A stretch of DNA of 64,000 bases from Methanoculleus sediminis (GTDB lineage Archaea; Halobacteriota; Methanomicrobia; Methanomicrobiales; Methanoculleaceae), in assembly GCF_001017125.1 (NCBI RefSeq), contig NZ_JXOJ01000002.1, positions 853,640 to 917,639 on the forward strand, in the 5' to 3' direction. The number at the start of each line of letters is the position of its first letter. Positions within the stretch are counted from its first letter, which is position 1. The notes below the pieces were generated by a model that worked only from the letters and a program-made list of their open reading frames with translations, had not been told where the DNA came from and searched no databases. Below, piece after piece: positions 27,969 through 35,350 of this stretch. Position numbers and translations under genes: made by a program.

Positions 27969-29082
27969 AGGATGCGTCCTCGACCGGCTCGCCGCCCTCG
28001 GGGTCGATACCGTGGCGAGCCTCCCCTGCGACCGGACGCAGGACCTCTGCGCCCGGATCCCGGAGCGGTTCCACTCGGTCGACCTCACCCGGGAGGAGGA
28101 CGGTGTCGGGATCTGCGCAGGGCTCGCGATGGCCGGAGCACGGCCGGTGCTTCACATGCAGAGCTCGGGGCTCGGCAACTCCTTGAACGCCATTATGTCC
28201 CTCACCGTCACCTTCGGCCTCCCCCTCCCGATCCTCGCGAGCTGGCGGGGGATCTACCGGGAGGCGATCCCGGCCCAGGTGCCGTTCAACCGGGCGGTTC
28301 CGGAGGTGCTCCGTGCGCTCGGGATCCCGCATACGATCATCCGCGACCCTTCGGATGAGGGATTGATCGATGAGGTCGTCCAGGACGCCTACGATTCCAT
28401 GCGGCCGCACGTGGGGCTGATCCTCCCCTCGTTCTGGGAGGGAACGGAGGAGGCCTGCCCGGCGGAGCAGCCGCCCCCGCCCCGGGCCCGCGAGTCGGCG
28501 CTCGAGTACCGGCGAACCTTCCGGGAACCGGTGATGGCCCGGAACGACGCAATCCGGGCTATCGCCGACAGCCTGGATGGGGAAGCGGTCGTCGCGAACA
28601 TCGGGGTCCCCTCAAAGGAGCTCTACGCGGCCCGCGACCGGGACCTGAACTTCTACATGCTCGGGAGTTACACCCAGGCGACGCCGATCGGGCTCGGGCT
28701 CTCGCTCGCGACGGATAGAGACGTCGTCGTCCTCGACGGCGACGGGAGCCTGCTCGGGACCGCGGTCCTCCCGGTGGTGGCGGCGGAATCCCCGGAGAAC
28801 CTCACGATCGTCTGCCTGGACAACGGGGCCTTCGGGAGCACCGGGAACCAGCCGACCCCGGCCTCCGGGCTGGTGGACATGGAACTCCTCGCCCGTGCCG
28901 CCGGGATCCGGCGGACCTGCAAGGTGCAGGACGAAGAAGAACTCGCGGAGGCCTGGGAGAGCCGGAGGCGGGGCCCGAACTTCATCCATGTGGTCTTAAA
29001 GCCCGGGAATGCGGCGGTCGGAAACATCCCGCTCGCCCCGGTGGAGATCCGGGAACGGTTTATGCGGGCGATCAGGGGGTGA
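27961..29082 (+). CDS. comDE: Sulfopyruvate decarboxylase, fused alpha and beta subunits
   Basis: 373 residues. Decarboxylates sulfopyruvate to sulfoacetaldehyde using thiamine diphosphate. The N-terminal half is the ComD/Pyr domain (TREEDGVGICAGLAMAG, catalytic Glu). The C-terminal half is the ComE/PP domain with the ThDP-binding motif VVLDGDGSLLGT ... LDNGAFGSTGNQ. In many methanogens these are two genes; here they are one chain joined near residue 165-180. GTG 27961 overlaps the cysteate synthase stop. Last gene of the operon. Confidence 0.9.
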   Translation: MREGCVLDRLAALGVDTVASLPCDRTQDLCARIPERFHSVDLTREEDGVGICAGLAMAGARPVLHMQSSGLGNSLNAIMSLTVTFGLPLPILASWRGIYREAIPAQVPFNRAVPEVLRALGIPHTIIRDPSDEGLIDEVVQDAYDSMRPHVGLILPSFWEGTEEACPAEQPPPPRARESALEYRRTFREPVMARNDAIRAIADSLDGEAVVANIGVPSKELYAARDRDLNFYMLGSYTQATPIGLGLSLATDRDVVVLDGDGSLLGTAVLPVVAAESPENLTIVCLDNGAFGSTGNQPTPASGLVDMELLARAAGIRRTCKVQDEEELAEAWESRRRGPNFIHVVLKPGNAAVGNIPLAPVEIRERFMRAIRG

Positions 29083-29168
29083 TTTGTAGCCTCTTCTGCC
29101 GTTCGGCGCGGCGCCGGTTTTTCGGGCCATAACGGTTGCTTTTTGATCCAGAATCGATCCGAAAGGCC

Positions 29169-29215
29169 TGATGTGCAGATGAACGGCACAGAAGGGGTAT
29201 ATAGAAGAATATTGA
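29169..29215 (+). promoter_or_regulatory. Multi-copy promoter cassette, copy 8
   Basis: TGATGTGCAGATGAACGG, CACAGAAGGGGTATATAGA and ATATTGACA: a diverged copy that keeps the order of boxes. TATA (GTATATAG) is about 72 bp before the ATG at 29270. Confidence 0.65.
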
Positions 29216-29269
29216 CACACTTACCATGAATCCCGGTGTACGCCGGCTTACTTCTCTGGAGGATCTCTC

Positions 29270-29476
29270 ATGGATAAAGATACGTCCAACCAAATTTTGA
29301 GAGCCCTTTCGGTTCCGGTCATCGTCCTGGCGTTCCTCCCCCTGTGGATGGTCGTCTCTTCCCTGAAGATCTGGATTGAGCCTGACCCGCGGCTTTTGAT
29401 CGGAGCGGTGTATGCCGCGGTATTGACCCTGTCCGTTGTCTGTTTCGGCCTGAAACTGCGAAAGATAGGCGAGTGA
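29270..29476 (+). CDS. Small two-helix membrane protein
   Basis: 68 residues. Two hydrophobic helices (VPVIVLAFLPLWMVVSSLKIW and LLIGAVYAAVLTLSVVCFGL) and a short basic tail. ATG 29270 follows the copy-8 promoter cassette, with GGAGGATCTC just upstream as a ribosome-binding site. No family recognised. Confidence 0.65.
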   Translation: MDKDTSNQILRALSVPVIVLAFLPLWMVVSSLKIWIEPDPRLLIGAVYAAVLTLSVVCFGLKLRKIGE

Positions 29477-29512
29477 TCGTACTCAGGGGAGAGACGACAC
29501 GGGTTGTTGCGG

Positions 29513-29622
29513 AGGATACCCGGACGGCGGGGGTGAACGTGACCGTCCCCCGGCACGGCGTCCGGGGTTGTCCCGGTTCCGGCCGAATATCATGTTATTG
29601 TCGGAAGCATCTACCTCTGACG
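29513..29622 (+). pseudogene. Decayed 3' fragment of a 13257-13928-like gene
   Basis: This stretch aligns base by base with the last ~110 bases of the gene at 13257-13928. Frame one reads EDTRTAGVNVTVP; after a one-base deletion the next frame reads VVPVPAEYHVIVGSIYL-stop, matching FVPVPAGYHVIAGGINL-stop of the intact gene. No start or N-terminal part remains. It is a remnant of a second copy whose front part was lost or replaced by the 29270-29476 gene. Confidence 0.62.
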
Positions 29623-29688
29623 AGACCGGGAACCGGAGTATCTCTCCTGGGCCTGCTCGTTAAAAGAGCGGTCGTGAGGTGATCTATT

Positions 29689-29844
29689 ATGGGACGCAAA
29701 TATCTCATCCTTCTGGTGCTCGCCGGCATCGCGGCCGGCCTGTATGCAGCCGTCACCTACCAGTGGGTCCTGATGCTCGTCATCGCCGCAGTGGTGGCGC
29801 TGATCCTGGTCGCGAGTGACGTCGCGGGGCGGACCGGGGCGTAG
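29689..29844 (+). CDS. 51-residue two-helix membrane protein
   Basis: Starts MGRKYLILLVLAGIAAGLYA and ends VASDVAGRTGA; two helices fill most of it. The start is strongly supported by GAGGTGATC (29676-29684), a near-complete match to the 3' end of archaeal 16S rRNA, four bases before the ATG. No family recognised. It probably follows the 29270 gene in one transcript. Confidence 0.6.
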   Translation: MGRKYLILLVLAGIAAGLYAAVTYQWVLMLVIAAVVALILVASDVAGRTGA

Positions 29845-29918
29845 CCGGCGGCGACCGGGGCACGGCAGACCCGGTCATACCGGTCAACCTTTATCCCCGC
29901 CGCCGCCCTCCCCCGCCC

Positions 29919-30653
29919 ATGCGCATCACCCGGGCGGCGCTTCTCCTCACCGCCCTCGCCCTCTTCCTCGCCGCCTTCCTGGTGGTCCGGTTCGACGATC
30001 CGGCGGTTCCGCCCGCCGTCCCGATAATCTTCCTGGTCGGGCTCGCCCTCCCCTCGTACCTTGCCCTCGTCCGCTGGCTCGGGCCCGCCCGCGGCATCGC
30101 GCTTCTCCTCCTTTTGAGCCTCCTTCCGCTCGCCGTCGAGGCGTATGCCGTCGCGACCGGTATCCCGTATGGCCGGTTCACGTATTCGGCCGACCTCGGC
30201 TACCGGGTCTTCGGTCTCGTCCCATGGACGGTCGCCTTCGCCTACCTCCCGATGCTGCTCGGGGCGGTGACCCTCGCCGGGGCCGCCGTCGGGACATCCT
30301 GGAGCCGGCTGGTCCCGGCCGGGGTCCTCGCCCTCCTCCTCGTTGACCTCGTCATCGACCCGGCGGTCGTCCACGCCGGCCTCTGGGTCTGGACCGACGG
30401 CGGTGCCTACTACGGCGTGCCGGTCTCGAACTTCGCGGGCTGGGTCCTGACCGGAGCGGTCTACATCGCCCTCTTCCGGCTCGTCGCGGGCGATCGAGCG
30501 ATCCCCGGGACGGTAGCGGCGGGCCTTCTTCTGATCCTCGCGTTCTGGACCGGCTACCTTGCCCGGAACGGCCTCGGCGTTCCGGCGCTCCTCGGGGCCG
30601 CGCTCGCCCTTGCGACCCTTCCGGTCGTCTTCGGCGGCGATCCCTCGCGGTGA
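29919..30653 (+). CDS. cruF: CruF-like carotenoid hydratase family membrane protein
   Basis: 244 residues with seven to eight hydrophobic segments. EAYAVATGIPYGRFTYSADLG (polar loop, about residues 75-95) and LVIDPAVVHAGLWVWTDGGAYYGVPVSNFAGW (about 145-180) are the signature of the COG2324/DUF422 family, which includes bisanhydrobacterioruberin hydratase and carotenoid 1',2'-hydratase. Phytoene desaturase and synthase genes follow, which supports carotenoid over other roles. Confidence 0.82.
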   Translation: MRITRAALLLTALALFLAAFLVVRFDDPAVPPAVPIIFLVGLALPSYLALVRWLGPARGIALLLLLSLLPLAVEAYAVATGIPYGRFTYSADLGYRVFGLVPWTVAFAYLPMLLGAVTLAGAAVGTSWSRLVPAGVLALLLVDLVIDPAVVHAGLWVWTDGGAYYGVPVSNFAGWVLTGAVYIALFRLVAGDRAIPGTVAAGLLLILAFWTGYLARNGLGVPALLGAALALATLPVVFGGDPSR

Positions 30654-30756
30654 GCACCGCATCGCCGGTGAGTCTCCCGTGACGATCCCTGACACCAAAA
30701 TATATATGCCACCTGTGTCTTCCTGCACCCGTTTTCCGTTCTGGAAGGGGGGAATT

Positions 30757-32229
30757 ATGCGGGCTGTAATCGTTGGAGCCGGGTTCGGGGGTCTCTCTGT
30801 CGCCGCCCTTCTTGCGAAGGGCGGCTTTGACGTCACGGTGATCGAAAAGAACGAGCAGCCCGGAGGCCGGGCGAGCGTACACCGCGATAACGGGTTTACG
30901 TTCGATATGGGGCCGTCCTGGTACCTGATGCCCGACGTCTATGACCGGTTCTTCGCGGAGTTCGGGAAAAGCCCCACGAACTACTTCCCGCTCGCGAGAC
31001 TCGACCCCTCGTACCGGGTCTTCTTCGCCGACGAGCGGGTCGCGGACGTCTCGGCCGACCTCGGAAAGAACTACGATCTCTTCGAGTCGTTCGAACCCGG
31101 AGGGGCCGAGAAACTCCGAAGTTACCTTGCCGAGTCGGAGGAGACCTATGGGATCACCATGAGCGACCTCCTTTACCGGGACTACCGGAGCATCTTCGAC
31201 TTCTTCGACCGGCGGCTCCTTGCCGGGGGGAGAAAACTCCGTCCCTTCGAGAACCTGGAGTCCTTCGTCAAGAAGCGGTTTGCGAGCGACGAGGCCCGCA
31301 AGGTCGTGCAGTACTCCATCGGCTTCCTCGGCGGCTCGCCGAGAAACACCCCCTCGTTCTACCACATCATGACGCACATCGACCTGAACCTGGGCGTGTG
31401 GTACCCGGAAGGGGGCATGCGGGCGGTGGTCGAGGCCCTTGTCTCGCTCGGCCGGGAGTTCGGGGTCGAGTACCGCTACAACGAACCGGCGACCGCGATC
31501 GACGTGGAAGGGGGGCTCGCCCGGAGGGTTGTCACCCCCCTTGGGGCGCACGAAACCGACGTCGTCGTGGTGAACGCGGACTACCCGTTCACCGAACTCT
31601 CCCTCCTCCCCGAAGGCTCGCGGTCATACCCCGCCTCCTACTGGGAGAAGAAGGTCCTCGCCCCGTCCACGTTCGTCGCCTACCTCGGCGTCGACCGGGT
31701 GGTCGAAGGGCTCGCCCACCACAACATCTTCCTCGAGCCCGACTGGGAGGAGGGGTTCGAGACGATCTTCGACCCCAAAAAAGCAGCCTGGCCGAAAAGC
31801 CCCTCGTTCTACGTCAACGTCCCCTCGCGGACGGATACGACCGCCGCCCCGGAAGGCACCGATACCCTCTTCGTCCTCGCGCCCCTCGCCCCCGGCATCG
31901 AGGATACCCCGGACCTCCGCGAGCGGTTCTACGACCACCTCATGAGCCGGATGGAGGAGATCCTCGGCGAGAATATCCGGGACTCGGTCGTGGCCCGGCG
32001 AATCTTCGCGCTCTCGGACTTCTCGAACCGCTACAACGCCTACCGGGGCACGGCGCTCGGTCTCTCCCACACCCTCCGGCAGACGGCGCTCTGGCGCCCT
32101 TCACACCGGAGCAAGCGTGTCAGGAACCTCTACTACACCGGCCAGTACACCCACCCGGGGATCGGGGTGCCGATGACCCTGATATCCTCCCAGATAGTCG
32201 CCCGCGAGTTGATCGATCGGTATCAGTGA
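30757..32229 (+). CDS. crtI: Phytoene desaturase (CrtI family)
   Basis: 490 residues, FAD-dependent oxidoreductase. Rossmann motif at the N-terminus (AVIVGAGFGGLSVAALLAK), EKNEQPGGRAS next, and the C-terminal FAD motif YYTGQYTHPGIGVPM near residue 460, all typical of CrtI-type desaturases. Start ATG 30757 follows GGGGGGAA. The stop overlaps the crtB frame. With only one desaturase-type gene here, the desaturation state of the product (lycopene or less) cannot be told. Confidence 0.92.
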   Translation: MRAVIVGAGFGGLSVAALLAKGGFDVTVIEKNEQPGGRASVHRDNGFTFDMGPSWYLMPDVYDRFFAEFGKSPTNYFPLARLDPSYRVFFADERVADVSADLGKNYDLFESFEPGGAEKLRSYLAESEETYGITMSDLLYRDYRSIFDFFDRRLLAGGRKLRPFENLESFVKKRFASDEARKVVQYSIGFLGGSPRNTPSFYHIMTHIDLNLGVWYPEGGMRAVVEALVSLGREFGVEYRYNEPATAIDVEGGLARRVVTPLGAHETDVVVVNADYPFTELSLLPEGSRSYPASYWEKKVLAPSTFVAYLGVDRVVEGLAHHNIFLEPDWEEGFETIFDPKKAAWPKSPSFYVNVPSRTDTTAAPEGTDTLFVLAPLAPGIEDTPDLRERFYDHLMSRMEEILGENIRDSVVARRIFALSDFSNRYNAYRGTALGLSHTLRQTALWRPSHRSKRVRNLYYTGQYTHPGIGVPMTLISSQIVARELIDRYQ

Positions 32230-32237
32230 GGTGCATC

Positions 32238-33062
32238 GTGATCGACCGGACCATCTACGGGATCTTCAGGCGGGGGAGCAGGACCTACTTCTACTCGACC
32301 CTCTTCTTCCCGCCGGGGGTGCGGGAGGATGTCTTTTCGCTCTACAGTTTCGTCCGCACCGCCGACGATTACGTGGACGCGGTGCCGCAGGAGGTCGAGG
32401 AGTTCTACGCCTTCACCGACCGCTACGCCATGGCGATGGCCGGGGAGGCGACGGGAGACGTGGTGATCGACTCGTTCGTCGAGCTTTCCGGGCGCAAAGG
32501 CTTCGATCCGGCGTGGACAACGGCGTTTCTCCGCTCCATGGAGAGCGACATCACGGTCGGCTCCTACCGGACGATCCGGGATCTCGAGGGCTACCTCTAC
32601 GGTTCGTCCGGGGTGATCGGGTTGATGATGGCCCGGGTCCTCGACCTCCCACCGGAATCCTACCCTGCAGCACAGAACCTCGGCCGGGCGATGCAGTACG
32701 TCAACTTCATCCGCGACATCGCAGAGGACCTCGCTCTCGGCCGGACCTACTTCCCCCACCAGGAGATGGAGGCGTTCGGGCTCGACGACCTCTCGGCAAT
32801 CTCCGCCTCCCGTAACCCCCGGAGGTTTGCGGCGTTTGTCCGGTTCCAGCTTCGGCGCTACCGGGAGTGGCAGGAGGGGGCGGAAGCAGGGTTTCGGTAC
32901 ATCCCCCGGCGTTACCGGATCCCGATCCGGACTGCGTCGGACATGTATCGCTGGACGGCCCGAACGATAGAACGCGACCCGGCCGTCGTCCATCGGCGGA
33001 AGGTGAAGCCGTCGGTGATCCGGATCGTCTCCGGGGCAGCCTCGAACACCTTAAAGGCGTGA
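32238..33062 (+). CDS. crtB: Phytoene/squalene synthase family protein
   Basis: 274 residues. Head-to-head condensation of two geranylgeranyl diphosphates. The two aspartate-rich motifs are RTADDYVD (about residue 37) and NFIRDIAEDLALGRTYFP (about 155). Start chosen at GTG 32238 because GAGGTG lies five bases upstream; GTG 32226, overlapping the crtI stop, is possible. The neighbouring crtI favours phytoene over squalene synthesis. Confidence 0.9.
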   Translation: MIDRTIYGIFRRGSRTYFYSTLFFPPGVREDVFSLYSFVRTADDYVDAVPQEVEEFYAFTDRYAMAMAGEATGDVVIDSFVELSGRKGFDPAWTTAFLRSMESDITVGSYRTIRDLEGYLYGSSGVIGLMMARVLDLPPESYPAAQNLGRAMQYVNFIRDIAEDLALGRTYFPHQEMEAFGLDDLSAISASRNPRRFAAFVRFQLRRYREWQEGAEAGFRYIPRRYRIPIRTASDMYRWTARTIERDPAVVHRRKVKPSVIRIVSGAASNTLKA

Positions 33063-33068
33063 CGGGCC

Positions 33069-33923
33069 ATGGCGCCGCGGCTCCTCTCGCTCGCCTGGCG
33101 GGTCTCGCGGTTCCGGTTCTGGATCTACACCGGCGGGACCTACGTGGTAGGCTACGCCCTCGGGATGGACTCCTGGTCGGCGTTCTTCGAGCCTGACTAC
33201 ATCCTGTTCCTGCTCTACTTCTTCCTCCCGGCAAACCTCCTGATCTACGGTGTGAACGACTGGTGGGACCGGGATACCGACCGGTTCAACCCCAAAAAGG
33301 ACGTGAAGGAGTACCGTATCAGCGAGGCGGACGGTCGGGACCTGCTTGTCCTCCTCGGGTTCGCGGGCGGCGTCAGCCTCGCGCTCTTTTTCGTGCTCGA
33401 CACCGTCGGAAAGGCGCTCCTCCTTGCGTTCCTCTTCCTCTCCTACTTCTACAGCGCTCCGCCGCTCCGGTTCAAGGAGGTACCGGTCCTCGACTTCTCC
33501 TCGAACATGCTCTACGTGGTTCCGGGGATCCTCGGTTACTACCTCGCGAGCGGCACCCTCCCGCCGCCTGCTCTCGTCCTCGCCGGCTACCTTCACGTCG
33601 CCGCGATGCACCTCTTCTCCGCTATCCCCGACATCGGCTGCGATGCGGCCGCGGGGATGACAACGACGGCCGTCGTGCTCCGGGAACGGCGCTCGCTCCT
33701 CCTCTGCCTCGCGTTCTGGTCGGGGCTTGCCGCCCTCGTCATCTGGCTCTCCGGTCTTCACCCCTTGAGCCTGCTCGTCCTGATCTACCCGGCCGTTCCG
33801 CTCGCCCTCCTCCTCCGGGAAGGCTTCTCCATCGACCGGGTCTACTGGTACCTCCCTTTCGTCAACACCGGCCTCGGGGGGCTGGTCTTTCTCCTCGCGA
33901 CCCTCCGGACGGTGGCATGGTAG
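33069..33923 (+). CDS. UbiA-family prenyltransferase, lycopene-elongase-like
   Basis: 284 residues with about eight membrane helices. The two Asp-rich motifs are GVNDWWDRDTDRFNPKK (about residue 60) and SAIPDIGCDAAAGMTT (about 180). Similar enzymes add prenyl groups to lycopene for C50 carotenoids in haloarchaea, and the neighbours crtI, crtB and cruF-like support that assignment here. Other UbiA substrates (archaeol, quinone) cannot be excluded. The stop is three bases from the convergent transporter gene. Confidence 0.8.
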   Translation: MAPRLLSLAWRVSRFRFWIYTGGTYVVGYALGMDSWSAFFEPDYILFLLYFFLPANLLIYGVNDWWDRDTDRFNPKKDVKEYRISEADGRDLLVLLGFAGGVSLALFFVLDTVGKALLLAFLFLSYFYSAPPLRFKEVPVLDFSSNMLYVVPGILGYYLASGTLPPPALVLAGYLHVAAMHLFSAIPDIGCDAAAGMTTTAVVLRERRSLLLCLAFWSGLAALVIWLSGLHPLSLLVLIYPAVPLALLLREGFSIDRVYWYLPFVNTGLGGLVFLLATLRTVAW

Positions 33924-33926
33924 AGC

Positions 33927-34859
33927 CTACAGCAGCACCGTCGTGACGAGCGGGATGGTGATGAGCGACCCGATCGTCGAGACGAAGACGATCTGCGACG
34001 CGAGTCGGGAATCGGCGCCGTACTGCTCGGCGAAGATGACGGTGTTCGCCGCGGCGGGCATCGCGGCCATCGTGATCATGATCCCGTTGATGTAGGGGTC
34101 GGCAAAGATCGGGGCGAAGAGGCAGCAGTAGGCCGCCGGGACGGCGAGGAGGAGGACGGCGCTCGCGACCCAGATCCGCCAGTTCCCGACCATCTCCCGG
34201 GTCGGGAAGGTCGCGAGCATCGCCCCGACGATGATCATCGCAAGCGGCGTCGTCACCCCTCCGAGAAGGTCGATCGAGTCGATGAAGGGGCTCGGGATCT
34301 CCACCGAGCCGAGGAAGAGGGCGAGCCCGACGACGGAGGCCGCGATCCCGGGGTTCGCGAGCAGCCGCGGGTCGAACCCCTTTCCCCTTCCTTCGGTCAG
34401 CATCGCGATCCCGACCGAGAAGACCAGGACGTTGAAGAATAGGTTGAAGATGGCGACGTAGAAAAGGGAATCCTCCCCAAAAAGCGTCAGGGCGACCGGG
34501 AACCCCATGAACCCGACGTTCCCGAAGACGATCGCGAACTGGAGGACTCCTTCCTCCGCGGCCGGGACCCGCATGGCTTTCGAGACCGCCCAGGCGAGGG
34601 CGAACGAGAAGACGTAGAGCGCCCCGGTCGCGAGGATCAGGGTCTCGGCGCCGACGAGGCGCTCCGGGGTGAAGGGCACCTGCATCGAGGCGACGATCAG
34701 CGCCGGGATGGTGATGTTGATGAGGAGTCCCGAAAGCCCCCGGGTGGCCCGGGGATCGACGATCTTTGCGGAGACGGCGACGTAGCCCGCGGCGATCAGG
34801 AGTACCAGGATGAAGATCTGGTCTGCAACTATCAGGAAATCCATGATCGCGCCGTTCAT
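33927..34859 (-). CDS. AEC-family transporter (auxin efflux carrier fold)
   Basis: 310 residues with about ten helices in two inverted repeats. GLLINITIPALIVASM (about residues 43-58) and GNVGFMGFPVALTLFG (about 110-126) are the family's broken-helix motifs with N-x-x-x-P and G-F-x-G-x-P. Members export small acids; the substrate here is unknown. Convergent with the carotenoid operon. Confidence 0.86.
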   Translation of the reverse strand: MNGAIMDFLIVADQIFILVLLIAAGYVAVSAKIVDPRATRGLSGLLINITIPALIVASMQVPFTPERLVGAETLILATGALYVFSFALAWAVSKAMRVPAAEEGVLQFAIVFGNVGFMGFPVALTLFGEDSLFYVAIFNLFFNVLVFSVGIAMLTEGRGKGFDPRLLANPGIAASVVGLALFLGSVEIPSPFIDSIDLLGGVTTPLAMIIVGAMLATFPTREMVGNWRIWVASAVLLLAVPAAYCCLFAPIFADPYINGIMITMAAMPAAANTVIFAEQYGADSRLASQIVFVSTIGSLITIPLVTTVLL

Positions 34860-35063
34860 AAGGGCTCCGCTCCGTCCGGTTCATCAAGGTGGGCGCCGGT
34901 ACCCCTTTACGGTTCTGCTCGGGGGGTATGGGGTGCAGTGAGCGAGCGGGAGCCTGCCCGGGTTTTAGAGCGGGGTTTTTCGGGATCGCGGCGTGTTCCT
35001 CGCACAGAGGGCGCCTCGCCCGCGTAGAGGGGAGGGGTGTGGCTGTCCGGGACTGTGGGTGTC
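34860..35063. other. Intergenic region upstream of the first peptidase cassette
   Basis: Together with the cassette this makes a 490-bp gap between genes. No gene recognised in this part; GC-rich with short open frames that lack starts. Homology with the third cassette copy begins at about 35064 (GGCGGGTCCTGTCTCC). Confidence 0.45.
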
Positions 35064-35122
35064 GGCGGGTCCTGTCTCCAGGGGCGGGGATTATTGTCCT
35101 GCCATAAGAAGGTTTATGATGT

Positions 35123-35140
35123 GTTCGGTTCCAGCCGAAC
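35123..35140. promoter_or_regulatory. Peptidase-regulon operator, site A
   Basis: GTTCGG-TTCCAG-CCGAAC, perfect 6-bp arms, ending 12 bp before the TATA box TTTTATAT (35153-35160). A second TATA-like GGTTTATGA lies just upstream at 35111-35119. The same palindrome occurs at 40717, 40813 and 43296. Confidence 0.75.
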
Positions 35141-35174
35141 GATGCCTGCCGATTTTATATGTTTTAACGACCCA

Positions 35175-35350
35175 GAATCGCATCGGGTGCCGCGTGCGGT
35201 ACCTGTTTGTGTGCGGGGGTCTCCCATCCCCGGTTGACGCCCCGGATGAAGAACCCCACAAGCCCGGAGGCAAAGGGAACGTAAGCGTTCTGCGTACTTA
35301 AACATGTGCCTCTCCTGCCTCTGGGCTAGAATGTTATGGAGGTAGGTTAC
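35175..35350 (+). promoter_or_regulatory. Structured conserved 5' leader, copy A
   Basis: About 170 nt between the expected transcription start and the metzincin ATG, very similar to copies at 40864 and 43347. Predicted stems: P1 35184-35192 with 35197-35205 (loop CGTG); P2 35212-35218 with 35254-35260 (one C-A mismatch), enclosing 35225-35229 with 35244-35248; P3 35262-35271 with 35317-35326 (one G-U). CCTCT in the 3' arm of P3 could also pair with the GGAGG ribosome-binding site at 35339-35343. Confidence 0.68.

Noticed and set aside
35105..35305. Short frames across the peptidase leader (both strands), which recur in the other copies
   Set aside because: They recur because the DNA is conserved, but their lengths and frames differ among copies, and the compensating changes fit RNA pairing better than codons.
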